A stretch of 64,000 nt of DNA, from assembly GCF_009914315.1 (NCBI RefSeq), contig NZ_CP042596.1, forward strand, positions 1,240,001 through 1,304,000, read 5' to 3'. The notes below the pieces were generated by a model. It was not told the origin of the DNA and did not search any database. It saw only the letters and a list, made by a program, of their open reading frames with translations. Positions 55,566 through 64,000 of this stretch are shown here, one piece after another. This DNA is from Granulicella sp. WH15 (lineage in GTDB: Bacteria; Acidobacteriota; Terriglobia; Terriglobales; Acidobacteriaceae). Numbering within the stretch: position 1 is the first letter of the stretch; each line of letters starts with the position of its first letter. The position numbers and the translations under genes were made by a program.

Positions 55566-55596
55566 ATGATGTCAGAGGTCAGACGTCTGCCATCAT
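55566..55596. promoter_or_regulatory. 31-bp inverted repeat, candidate GntR operator
   Basis: The outer arms ATGATGTCAGA (55566-55576) and TCTGCCATCAT (55586-55596) pair with one mismatch, and the centre contains the perfect palindrome CAGACGTCTG (55580-55589). A second weak inverted repeat, CAGTT/AACTG, lies at 55541-55558. The elements lie in the divergent promoter region between the GntR and nuclease genes. Confidence 0.6.
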
Positions 55597-55677
55597 TTAA
55601 CCGTCTACTCATCTTTCATTCTTGGGGCATTCATTTGGCGTGCTTACTTTCAGTTGCAGATCCCTTTAGGAAAAAAC

Positions 55678-56604
55678 ATGATTCGACACCGCCTGCTTCA
55701 GTACTGTCTCCTGTTCGCCATCCCAGCTCTGGTTGACACGTCGCACCTCTTCGCCTGGGGCGTGGACGGGCACCGCATGATTAATCGGCTCGCCTGTTCG
55801 ACTCTTCCCTCGGATGTTCCCCAGTTCCTACGCAGCGCCAAGGCTATAAACGCGATGGGTTACTACGCTCCTCTGCCGGACCACTGGCGTGGTGCGTTGG
55901 AGCCTGAGCTCGCAACCGCAACCTCCCCGGAACATTTCATTCAGTTCGATACGGTCGATCAGGTGCTCACGTCCTTGCCGCGTAAACGCTACGACTACGT
56001 GCGCGCATTAGCTGTAGCGCAGGCGGCGCACCCCGACCTGGTCATCACCGGGGAGGATCTTGGAATGCAGCCGTACCAGACCGACGAGGTCTGGGAACGT
56101 CTGAAGGTGGCGATGCGGGACTACCGCGAGTTGGTCGCTCATAAAGAAGACACGGATGCGGTGGAGGCGGAGATCGTCTTTCTGGCGGGGTGGCTCGGCC
56201 ACTACGTCGGCGATGGCTCCATGCCGCTCCACACTACGGACAAGTACAACGGATGGAGCGGGCCGAACCCCAACGGATACACGACCGAGCACAAGATTCA
56301 TGGACTATTCGAGAGCGAGTTTGTGCATAAGAATGTTCAGGAGAAGGACATTGCTCCGCTGGTGACAAAGCAGCCAGAGGTGGTCGGAGATGTCTTCGAT
56401 CAATATATGAGCTACCTTCGGCACTCTCATACTTTGGTTGAAACCACCTATCGTCTGGAAAAAGAAGGCGCGTTCAACGAAGCCGGAACCGAAGAAGGAA
56501 GGCGCTTTGCTGTTCAACAGTTGGCTTCGGCAGCGACTGAGCTAAGAGACCTCATCTACACGGCGTGGCTGCGTTCGGCTGATCCGGTTCCTCATCGCCA
56601 TTAG
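55678..56604 (+). CDS. Secreted S1/P1-type nuclease
   Basis: The family are zinc-dependent nucleases that degrade RNA and single-stranded DNA to 5'-nucleotides. The 308-residue product has a signal peptide likely cut in LFA|WGVDGHRMINRLA, leaving an N-terminal Trp as in S1/P1 enzymes, where the mature N terminus is a zinc ligand. Other expected ligands occur in LPDHW, in VFLAGWLGHYVGDGSMPLHT and in NLHGxWDxxF-like HKIHGLFESEFV. I start at ATG 55678 because TTTAGGA precedes it and the signal peptide is then complete. It is the first gene of the divergent scavenging unit. Confidence 0.9.
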   Translation: MIRHRLLQYCLLFAIPALVDTSHLFAWGVDGHRMINRLACSTLPSDVPQFLRSAKAINAMGYYAPLPDHWRGALEPELATATSPEHFIQFDTVDQVLTSLPRKRYDYVRALAVAQAAHPDLVITGEDLGMQPYQTDEVWERLKVAMRDYRELVAHKEDTDAVEAEIVFLAGWLGHYVGDGSMPLHTTDKYNGWSGPNPNGYTTEHKIHGLFESEFVHKNVQEKDIAPLVTKQPEVVGDVFDQYMSYLRHSHTLVETTYRLEKEGAFNEAGTEEGRRFAVQQLASAATELRDLIYTAWLRSADPVPHRH

Positions 56605-56689
56605 AGAGTTGCTCCGCGTGCATCTTCGTCAAGCGCGTGCCTCGGAGCTTCGTTATATCCCGTAAACATGATTTGCAGAAAAGGAATAC

Positions 56690-59218
56690 ATGATGCAAAC
56701 TCGGCGTGATTTCCTCAAGATAGCCGCAATGCTCTCCGGCGCAGCCAGCGTATCCGGCACGGTGCCGGAGGCGATACAGCGTGCCTTTGCCATTGAAGCG
56801 ACTCCTGGCTCCACCTATCTGGACGCGGAGCATATCGTCATCCTGATGCAGGAGAATCGATCCTTCGATCATATGCTTGGCACCTTGCAGGGCGTGCGTG
56901 GATTCAACGATCCACGTGCGATTCGTCAGGCTAACGGCAACTCCGTCTTTGTGCAGACCGATGCGGCAGGGCAGTCGATTGCTCCGTGGCGGATGGATAT
57001 TAAAGACACGCGCATCACCTGGATGGGGTCGGTTCCTCACTCTCGAAATAGTCAGGTGGATGCCTGGAACGAAGGGCATCACGACAACTGGCTCGAAGCG
57101 AAGCGTTCGGGCAACCATGAATACGCCGCGCTGCCCCTGACCATGGGGCACTATACGCGCGAGGACCTGCCGTTTTACTACGCACTTGCCGATGCGTTTA
57201 CCGTTTGCGATCAGAACTACTGCTCGGTGATGACGAGCACGACGCCGAATCGAAGCTGCTTTTGGACGGGAACAGTGCGGGATGCGCAACGGACCGACTC
57301 CAAGGTCTACATGCGCAATGACGAGATCATAAAAGGCGGGATGACCTGGAAGACTTATCCAGAGAGGCTGCATGAGGCGGGCATCAGTTGGAAGTTCTAC
57401 CAGAATGAGCTGACGATGAGCGGCGGCATGAACCATGAAGAAGATGCCTGGCTATCCAATTTTGGCTGCAACCTTCTTGAGAACTTCACCGCCTACAATG
57501 TTGAGGCTTATCCTGGCAGCGTCCTGGCCATGCAGCAGCAGATCGCATCTTTTACACACCAGGTTGCCGATCTGGAGCAAAGAATCTCCGCTCAGGGTGC
57601 GCATGATACCGCTGCCTTGCAGGATCGCCTGAAGAGCAGGAAGCAGCGTATCGAAGAGCTGAAGGCTGCTTTGGCAAACAGCGGAGAGAGCCGCTACAAG
57701 CAACTCAACGAATCGCAGCGTGCGCTGCACCATGCGGCCTTCGTTACCAATGCGGGGGATCCGCACTACCGCAGCCTTGAAGAGATTACGTTTGACGAAG
57801 CCGGCAAAGAGCAGACGATGAACGTGCCGAAGGGAGACATCCTGTACCAGTTTAGAAAGGATGTCGATGAGGGTAAGCTGCCGACGGTCTCCTGGCTAAG
57901 TGCTCCCGAGAAGTTCTCCGATCACCCCACTTCGCCCTGGTATGGTGCGTGGTATGTCTCGGAGGTGATGAACATCCTGACAAAGAACCCCGAGGTCTGG
58001 AAGAAGACGATCTTCATTCTTACGTACGACGAGAATGATGGTTACTTTGACCATGCACCATCCTTCGTTGCTGCCGATCCCAAGCGGCCTGAGACGGGCG
58101 GAGCCTCTCAGGGAATCGATACCGGGATCGAATATACCTATGCGGAGGATGAACTGGTGCAGGGTGTTTCGGCCAGGGATGCACGCTCCGGGCCAATAGG
58201 GATGGGCTTTCGCGTGCCGATGGTGATTGCTTCTCCGTGGACGCGCGGCGGTTGGGTCAACTCTCAACTCTTCGACCACACCTCGACGCTGATGTTCCTG
58301 GAAGATTTTGTGCAGAAGAAGTATGGAAAGACTGCGCGTGAAGAGAATATCAGCTCATGGCGGCGTGCGGTCTCGGGCGATCTTACCTCTATCTTTCGCT
58401 CGCACGATAAAGCAGAGTCGAGCCTTGACTACTTAAAGCGGGATCCGTTCGTGGTAGGCATCCAGAAGGCACGCTATAAGGAGGTTCCTTCGGGTTACAA
58501 GGTACTTACCGCAGCACAGGTCGCGGAGATTAACCGCGGCCCGATGCGTTCGGATGTGATGTCACGCCAGGAACCAGGCGTCCGTCCTTCGTGCGCACTA
58601 CCCTATGAGCTCTATGCCGAAGGTGCGCTGAATGCTGAACGTACGAGCTTTCAATTGCGTATGACCGCGGCGAACGAGGTACACGGGAGGCGTGCGTCTG
58701 GTGCTCCGTTCAACGTGTACCTGCGCAATCTTCATCCGGCGGAGAACAATCGCGCAGGCATGAGGGTTGCCACTTATGCCGTAAAGCCAGGCGATACGCT
58801 GTCGCAGGAGATCCCCGTGTCTCTCTTTGTAGAGGGGAGCTACTCAATTGATATCCACGGACCTAATGGATTTTACCGTTCCTTCGTTGGCAGCTCGAAG
58901 ATGCCGTTCATCGCTGTGCACACAGCCTACGAGCGGAGAGGTGCATCACTCACTGGAAATGTTGAAGTGAGACTGCGTAATACCGATAAGCAGTCGCATA
59001 CGATCACGGTATCCGACAACGCATATAAGACTGAGCGTGTTACGAAGACCATCGCACCAGGACGTGAGACGACTGTGCTGCTGGATCTGAAAAAGAGCCA
59101 CGAATGGTACGACTTCACGGTGAGCACAGAAGGTTTCGAAACGTCGTCGCGTTTTGCCGGACGCGTTGAGACGGGACGCTCTGGCTTCAGTGATCCGCTC
59201 ATGGGAGCCGCGGTCTAA
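56690..59218 (+). CDS. Tat-exported phosphocholine-specific phospholipase C
   Basis: The 842-residue product begins with a twin-arginine signal (MMQTRRDFLKIAAMLSGAAS). The phosphoesterase domain starts AEHIVILMQENRSFDHMLGT, the hallmark of non-haemolytic phospholipase C, with active-site residues continuing in YDENDGYFDHAPSFV. A C-terminal Ig-like DUF756 pair completes the protein (PFNVYLRNLHPAENN onwards). A coiled insertion lies at about residues 283-330. It releases phosphocholine or a phosphate head group from lipids. It lies 86 bases after the nuclease gene on the same strand and is probably co-transcribed. Confidence 0.95.
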   Translation: MMQTRRDFLKIAAMLSGAASVSGTVPEAIQRAFAIEATPGSTYLDAEHIVILMQENRSFDHMLGTLQGVRGFNDPRAIRQANGNSVFVQTDAAGQSIAPWRMDIKDTRITWMGSVPHSRNSQVDAWNEGHHDNWLEAKRSGNHEYAALPLTMGHYTREDLPFYYALADAFTVCDQNYCSVMTSTTPNRSCFWTGTVRDAQRTDSKVYMRNDEIIKGGMTWKTYPERLHEAGISWKFYQNELTMSGGMNHEEDAWLSNFGCNLLENFTAYNVEAYPGSVLAMQQQIASFTHQVADLEQRISAQGAHDTAALQDRLKSRKQRIEELKAALANSGESRYKQLNESQRALHHAAFVTNAGDPHYRSLEEITFDEAGKEQTMNVPKGDILYQFRKDVDEGKLPTVSWLSAPEKFSDHPTSPWYGAWYVSEVMNILTKNPEVWKKTIFILTYDENDGYFDHAPSFVAADPKRPETGGASQGIDTGIEYTYAEDELVQGVSARDARSGPIGMGFRVPMVIASPWTRGGWVNSQLFDHTSTLMFLEDFVQKKYGKTAREENISSWRRAVSGDLTSIFRSHDKAESSLDYLKRDPFVVGIQKARYKEVPSGYKVLTAAQVAEINRGPMRSDVMSRQEPGVRPSCALPYELYAEGALNAERTSFQLRMTAANEVHGRRASGAPFNVYLRNLHPAENNRAGMRVATYAVKPGDTLSQEIPVSLFVEGSYSIDIHGPNGFYRSFVGSSKMPFIAVHTAYERRGASLTGNVEVRLRNTDKQSHTITVSDNAYKTERVTKTIAPGRETTVLLDLKKSHEWYDFTVSTEGFETSSRFAGRVETGRSGFSDPLMGAAV

Positions 59219-59257
59219 GAGCCGTCTTTTACACAAGATCAAAACCAAGTGCTAAGC

Positions 59258-59299
59258 CGAGCCGAGGGAGAAGTCCTGAGATAAGCATCCCTCGGCTCG
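59258..59299. other. Perfect 12-bp hairpin between phospholipase and TonB receptor genes
   Basis: CGAGCCGAGGGA at 59258-59269 pairs perfectly with TCCCTCGGCTCG at 59288-59299 over an 18-base loop. No T-tract follows. It may slow transcription or stabilise the upstream message, separating enzyme from receptor expression. Confidence 0.55.
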
Positions 59300-59386
59300 C
59301 TCGTCGTGACCTGTCCAAAGCGGAGTAGACCGTTGCAAAGGTCATGCCTAATTCAACACTGCATCCAGACAAGAAAGGTATCGGTA

Positions 59387-62300
59387 ATGAAGCTCCAACG
59401 TTGTATTACGTGCTTGCTCATGTCTGTGCTGGCAATCTTGCTGTCGTGTGAGGCTTTAGCTCAAACGGCAGTGACCTCTTTGCAGGGTATCGTGCTTGAC
59501 TCACAAGGTGGCGCTCTTCCCGGCGCTACGATTACTCTGAGCAACCCCGAAATTGGATCTTCCCAGCAGCATCGCTCGAATGGGTCCGGAGAGTATCTCT
59601 TCTCCCAGATCCTTCCCGGGCATTACAACATTACTGTTGATGCTCCAGGATTCGGCTCTGCGAAGCAGGCAGTAGAGCTTTTGGTAAACCAGCCCCTTAC
59701 CGTCAATATCAGGATGTCGGTGAGTTCTCAGGAGAGCGTCGACGTTAACACAGCAGCGCCCGCGCTGAACTCTGTGGATGCGACGATCGGTACGCCATTC
59801 GATACCGCCCAGATTCAAACCCTTCCGTTCCAGTCGAGCAATATTCAGGATCTGCTGGCTCTGCAGGGAGGCGTTGTCTTTATGGGCGACGCAAACGAGA
59901 ACTCGAGCTCGGATACTCGCGCTGGTGCGGTGAATGGAGCGCGCTCCGATCAGAACAACATTACGATGGATGGCGTCGATAATAATATTCCAACGAAGGG
60001 CTATGCGTTTCTGGGTGCATTGCGCGCCACGCGTGACTCTCTCGAAGAGTTTCGCGTAGTGACGACTAACTCGAATGCTGATGCGGGCCGTTCTTCGGGT
60101 GCGCAGATTGCACTTGTTACTCGCAGCGGAACCAATAAGCTGCATGGCAGTGTCTACGACTACTTCCGTCCCACGAATACAGTATCGAACGACTTTTACA
60201 ACAAGAAATCCCAGCTTACTTCGGGGCTTCCAAATCGTCCGCCAAAGTATATTCGCGATCTGTTCGGAGCTTCTCTGGGACTGCCTCTGATGAAGGACAA
60301 ACTCTTCTTCTTTGGAGCCTATGAAGGGCAGAAGACGGCAATCAGCACTGTCGTAACCGACACCGTTCCCACGGCCTCTTTGACCCAGGGTATGTTGAAG
60401 TATACGAACGCAAGCAATGGTACGACGACGCTGAGCCGTGATGACTTGGCCAAGATGGATCCTAAGTGCGGAGCAAATGGCACGTGCCCTCTGGGTGCAG
60501 GTGCAAACTCCGCGGCGCTCGCGTACTTCGCGCTTTATCCAACCTCCAACAGCACGACGAAGGGTGACGGTCTGAACACGACCGGCTACACCTTTACTTC
60601 TCCGAGTCCGACCTCGCAGGCTACGACGATCGCAAGGATCGACTTCGCCCCAAATGCACGCCATCGCATATTTGTTCGTGGCAATCTGCAGCAGGATAAC
60701 TCGAACTCCGCTGAGAGCTTCCCGGGCAATCCGCCGAGCACGAAGACGTATGACAACAGCCGAGGTATTGCTGCCGGCGATGTCTGGACCATCTCGTCCT
60801 CGATGGTAAATAACCTGCGCTATGGATTCACCCGCTTTGGAGATGCAGTCCGCGGCAATATCAACAGCCAGTATGTAAGCTTCAGCAGCCTTACGGCGCT
60901 GGCATCGAACACCACTTCGCAGATCGCCATCGTCCCGAGTCACAATGTCGTGGATGATGTGAGCTGGTCGAAGGGCAAGCATAACCTGCAATTCGGCGGT
61001 AACTATCGCGCCATCTTCGATAATCACTCCACCAACTCCACTATCTTCAAGAACGCCTCGGTCGCTACAGGCAACCTGGTTGCGGGCGGTATTGCCAATA
61101 CCGGGTCCAGCCTGGATCCGGGAGCCTTCGGTTATGACAAGGTCTCCAATGGCTTCGTCTCCAACTACAACACTGCTGTGGCCGATGTAACTGGTCTCAT
61201 CACGATGGGGACGAACTATGCAAACTACTCCATTAGCAATGGTGCTCTGACTCCGCTCCCCCAGGGCGTGGTTCCGACGCGCAACTTTTTTTCGAATGAG
61301 GCTGAGTACTACGCACAGGACTCCTGGAAGGTGAAGCGCAACCTGACGCTTACCTTCGGTGTGCGCCACACTCTCCTGCAGGTTCCCTACGAGCGCAACG
61401 CACAGCAGGTCGTGCCTTCCTTCAGTCTGAACAACTGGTTCAATCAGCGTGTAGCTGCAGCAGCCGCAGGAGGAGTCAATCAGCCTCCTATCTCGTTTAC
61501 GCAAGGTGGGCAGGTCGCAGGCAAAGCCGCATACTGGCAGATGGATAAGCTCGATATCGCGCCACGCTTTGCCTTTGCCTGGTCGCCTAACCCCACGCTC
61601 TCTGTTCGTGGAGGATACGGTCTCTACTACGATCACTTCGGCAGCGCGCTTGTCGATGCGCTCGATCAGCGCGGCTCCTTCGGGCTCGCCTCTACGCTCT
61701 CGAACGGTGCCTCGCAGTACGTCGACACGGCTCCTCGTTTCTCCGCCATCAACAACGTGCCCTCCGCGGTGCTGCCGCCTATCTCGAATCCCGGGGCCTT
61801 TCCGGTTACACCGCCTAACTCACTGCTGACGGCCTGGGTGCTCGACGATAAGATCAAGACGCCTTACTCGCATGTCTTCGATCTCTCGGTGCAGCAAGAG
61901 ATGAGCAAGGGGCTAGTGTTTGAGCTCAACTACGTAGGACGCCTGGGACGTCGTCTGCTCCAGCAGCTTGACCTCGCCGAGCCGTTGAATGTTGTCGATC
62001 CTAAGTCGGGCCAGGACTACTACTCGGCTGCAACGCAGCTTAGTAAGTATGTCGATCAGGGCATCACAACGGCGCAGGCAGCTAGCATTCCAACCATCGC
62101 CTACTTCGATAACGAGTTTCCTCTCGCCGGAGCACCCGGACTTACGCCGACGCAGAACATCTACAAGTCGAAGTGGGTTACCGATCGCGGCAATGAGACC
62201 GAGGCCCTCTTCGAGCTGGATACCGGCATCTCTCCCGGTCCTGCTGGCGGCGCGACGTATCGGTACTTCAACCCGCAGTATGTCAATCTGGTGGGCTTTA

Positions 62301-63082
62301 CTTCGATCGGCACCAGCTCTTACCACTCCTTGCAGGCGAGCCTGCATCACCCCATGTCGCATGGTCTTCAATACGACGTGAACTACACCTTTGCGAAGTC
62401 GCTCGATATGGGCTCGGACGGTGAGCGCGTTGCATCGGCTAACTCCCGTGGCTATGGACAGATCATTAGCTCCTTCAACCCTAAGCTCAACAAGGCTGTC
62501 TCCGACTTCGATGTGCGCCACAACCTGAGCGTCAACGCGATTGACACTCTACCCTTTGGCCGTGGCCAGAAGTTCGGCAATCAGGTCAATCGCTTTGTTG
62601 ATCTCCTCATTGGTCGGTGGACGATCACCGGCATCGCCCATGTGACGAGCGGGTTGCCGTTCGCTGCTTACGATGGTAAAGGCTGGTCCACTAACTTTGA
62701 TGTACGTAGCTGGATGGTGCCGACTGGACCGATCAACTCCGGTGGACACAAGTTGGATGCGAAGGAAAATCCGAACGCCTTCAGCAACGTAACCACTGCA
62801 CTTGCCAATCTTCGTCTGCCCTATCCGGGGGAGACAGGAGCACGTAATGCTTTCCGCGGCGATGGATACTTCGAAATCGACACTGGCGTGAATAAGATCT
62901 TTACGATTACGGATAGGCAGCAGCTGAAGTTTGCATGGGAGGTCTTCAACGCTACAAATACAAACCGTTTCGACCCGAAGAGCATCTCGAACAATGCCAA
63001 CTCCGCGAGCTCCTTCGGCGAGTACTCAACGCTTCTCACTCAGTATCGCAACATGCAGTTCTCGCTGCGCTACTCGTTCTGA
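59387..63082 (+). CDS. TonB-dependent receptor, Oar-like, of the phosphorus scavenging cluster
   Basis: The roughly 1231-residue receptor has a signal peptide (CLLMSVLAILLSCEALAQTA), a carboxypeptidase-regulatory domain (SLQGIVLDSQGGALPGATIT), a plug (VNGARSDQNNITMDGVDNNI) and a long barrel ending MQFSLRYSF. I use the ATG at 59387, since AAAGG precedes it and the frame upstream lacks a signal. It is placed between phospholipase C and a nucleotide phosphodiesterase, so its cargo may be a phosphate-containing breakdown product; this is inference. Confidence 0.93.
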   Translation: MKLQRCITCLLMSVLAILLSCEALAQTAVTSLQGIVLDSQGGALPGATITLSNPEIGSSQQHRSNGSGEYLFSQILPGHYNITVDAPGFGSAKQAVELLVNQPLTVNIRMSVSSQESVDVNTAAPALNSVDATIGTPFDTAQIQTLPFQSSNIQDLLALQGGVVFMGDANENSSSDTRAGAVNGARSDQNNITMDGVDNNIPTKGYAFLGALRATRDSLEEFRVVTTNSNADAGRSSGAQIALVTRSGTNKLHGSVYDYFRPTNTVSNDFYNKKSQLTSGLPNRPPKYIRDLFGASLGLPLMKDKLFFFGAYEGQKTAISTVVTDTVPTASLTQGMLKYTNASNGTTTLSRDDLAKMDPKCGANGTCPLGAGANSAALAYFALYPTSNSTTKGDGLNTTGYTFTSPSPTSQATTIARIDFAPNARHRIFVRGNLQQDNSNSAESFPGNPPSTKTYDNSRGIAAGDVWTISSSMVNNLRYGFTRFGDAVRGNINSQYVSFSSLTALASNTTSQIAIVPSHNVVDDVSWSKGKHNLQFGGNYRAIFDNHSTNSTIFKNASVATGNLVAGGIANTGSSLDPGAFGYDKVSNGFVSNYNTAVADVTGLITMGTNYANYSISNGALTPLPQGVVPTRNFFSNEAEYYAQDSWKVKRNLTLTFGVRHTLLQVPYERNAQQVVPSFSLNNWFNQRVAAAAAGGVNQPPISFTQGGQVAGKAAYWQMDKLDIAPRFAFAWSPNPTLSVRGGYGLYYDHFGSALVDALDQRGSFGLASTLSNGASQYVDTAPRFSAINNVPSAVLPPISNPGAFPVTPPNSLLTAWVLDDKIKTPYSHVFDLSVQQEMSKGLVFELNYVGRLGRRLLQQLDLAEPLNVVDPKSGQDYYSAATQLSKYVDQGITTAQAASIPTIAYFDNEFPLAGAPGLTPTQNIYKSKWVTDRGNETEALFELDTGISPGPAGGATYRYFNPQYVNLVGFTSIGTSSYHSLQASLHHPMSHGLQYDVNYTFAKSLDMGSDGERVASANSRGYGQIISSFNPKLNKAVSDFDVRHNLSVNAIDTLPFGRGQKFGNQVNRFVDLLIGRWTITGIAHVTSGLPFAAYDGKGWSTNFDVRSWMVPTGPINSGGHKLDAKENPNAFSNVTTALANLRLPYPGETGARNAFRGDGYFEIDTGVNKIFTITDRQQLKFAWEVFNATNTNRFDPKSISNNANSASSFGEYSTLLTQYRNMQFSLRYSF

Positions 63083-63113
63083 TCTTGTTGCGAGTTGATC
63101 TTCAGGAGATACC

Positions 63114-64000
63114 ATGTTGAAACCTTGTAGCCTGCTGTTGTCGATCCTATGTCTGGCAACACCACAAGCCCAGGCTCGGCCAAAGACCGTCGTCGTTATC
63201 TCAGTCGACGGTCTTCGTCCGGATTATGTAACCGAAGCGGAGAAGCGGGGCCTTGTGGTTCCGCATCTCCGCCGTTTTATAACTGATGGTGCATACGCCG
63301 AGGGCGTGATTGGAGTTGTCCCGACCGTTACTTATCCCAGCCATACGACGCTGATGACTGGTGTCTGGCCATCTCAACATGGCATCGTCGCCAACACGAC
63401 CTTTGATCCTCTGCATCACAATCTGGACGGTTGGTACAGATTTGCTTCGGAGATCAAAGTGCCGACACTGTGGCAGACCGCCGGCGATGCTGGCATTGTG
63501 GTCGCGAGTGTGGGCTGGCCCGTTACTGTGGGAGCCCAGGGAGTTACTTACCTGATCCCGGAACTATGGGGCGAGCAGACAGATGAGGACCGCCTGCTTA
63601 TGGAATCGCTCTCTCGTCCGACGGGCTGGCTGCAGAAGATGGAGCAACAGCTTGGCCCATATAGAAGTGATTCGGACGGAATCGGCAACGATGAGATGAG
63701 AACTCGCTTCTCCGTTGCGATTCTGAAAGAGAAAAAGCCGGGTTTTATGATGATCCATCTTGGTGCTATGGATCATGCGCAGCACGCAACAGGGCCATTC
63801 AGTGATGAGAGTAACCGAATTCTCGTAGAGATGGACAAACTGATCGGAGAGATCGAAGACGCAGCGAAGAGCGTGGGCCCTGACGCTGTTGTTGTGATCG
63901 TCTCAGATCACGGTTTCGTGCGCACAGATTACCGGGTCAATCTGATGCTTCCCTTTCTTGAAGCGGGTTTGGTCAAGACGGGGGCAGGGAATCGCGGGGC
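63114..64000 (+). CDS. Nucleotide pyrophosphatase/phosphodiesterase-like alkaline phosphatase superfamily enzyme (partial)
   Basis: The frame begins at an ATG preceded by AGGAGATACC and runs off the window after 295 codons. A signal peptide (CSLLLSILCLATPQAQA) is followed by metal-binding VVVISVDGLRPDYVTEAEKR. A nucleophile Thr is in VVPTVTYPSHTTLMTGVWPS, and further ligands are in HLGAMDHAQHATGP and VVVIVSDHGF. These are the NPP-type residues, so it should hydrolyse nucleotide or phosphodiester bonds outside the cytoplasm. It fits the nuclease and phospholipase context. The C terminus is unknown. Confidence 0.9.
   Translation, partial: MLKPCSLLLSILCLATPQAQARPKTVVVISVDGLRPDYVTEAEKRGLVVPHLRRFITDGAYAEGVIGVVPTVTYPSHTTLMTGVWPSQHGIVANTTFDPLHHNLDGWYRFASEIKVPTLWQTAGDAGIVVASVGWPVTVGAQGVTYLIPELWGEQTDEDRLLMESLSRPTGWLQKMEQQLGPYRSDSDGIGNDEMRTRFSVAILKEKKPGFMMIHLGAMDHAQHATGPFSDESNRILVEMDKLIGEIEDAAKSVGPDAVVVIVSDHGFVRTDYRVNLMLPFLEAGLVKTGAGNRG

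Noticed and set aside
59501..61636. 711-codon minus-strand open frame opposite the TonB receptor
   Set aside because: Antisense shadow with no recognisable features.

Overview
The window looks like chromosomal DNA of an acidobacterium, most like the Terriglobus/Granulicella/Edaphobacter group. The evidence is the GC-rich coding sequence, two very long TonB-dependent receptors with an N-terminal carboxypeptidase-regulatory-like (Oar-type) domain plus a third, more classical one, a sortilin/BNR-repeat secreted protein, many signal-peptide and Tat proteins, and small hairpin-rich intergenic repeats. This assignment is inference; no rRNA, tRNA, phage or transposase gene is visible.

Layout. 1-8.4 kb: housekeeping genes: serS with a coupled downstream gene (cut by the window edge), a GNAT acetyltransferase divergent from a LysR regulator, pyrD, purH and a periplasmic TPR protein. 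8.4-12.8 kb: a Phd/VapC-type toxin-antitoxin pair with an 18-bp palindromic operator candidate, dgt, and a DHA2 multidrug exporter divergent from its likely TetR repressor. 12.9-15.3 kb: a large secreted protein of unknown function. 15.3-26.1 kb: an RND tripartite pump (permease, adaptor, TolC), a YncE-like beta-propeller protein with a frameshifted C terminus, and an OmpR-type two-component system; an ABC-type FtsX/MacB permease without an ATPase is divergent from it. Boxes of the form CTTAAN-N5-CTNAAN lie in both intergenic regions and suggest autoregulation.

26.1-31.1 kb: a repeat-rich intergenic region with fourteen perfect copies of a hexanucleotide, a glycerophosphodiester phosphodiesterase and an Oar-like TonB receptor. 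31.1-39.5 kb: a heavy-metal-type RND operon (TolC, lipoprotein adaptor, CzcA/CusA-like permease) divergent from an NtrC-type two-component system. The intergenic region holds two outward-facing sigma-54-like promoters with a 20-bp near-palindrome between them, so this looks like a ZraSR-like metal response unit. 39.5-42.7 kb: an aldo/keto reductase, a decayed CobW-family GTPase remnant and a frameshifted GH35-type beta-galactosidase.

42.7-53.6 kb: a BNR-repeat secreted protein, an ECF sigma factor in a three-gene overlapping operon, a TonB receptor divergent from a PQQ dehydrogenase with an internal cytochrome c domain, and a Tat-exported L,D-transpeptidase. 53.8-64 kb: a coherent phosphorus/nucleotide scavenging block. 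A GntR/UTRA repressor and a PfkB kinase diverge from an S1/P1 nuclease, a Tat-exported phospholipase C, an Oar-like TonB receptor and a nucleotide pyrophosphatase/phosphodiesterase that runs off the end. A 31-bp inverted repeat in the divergent promoter region is the probable GntR operator.
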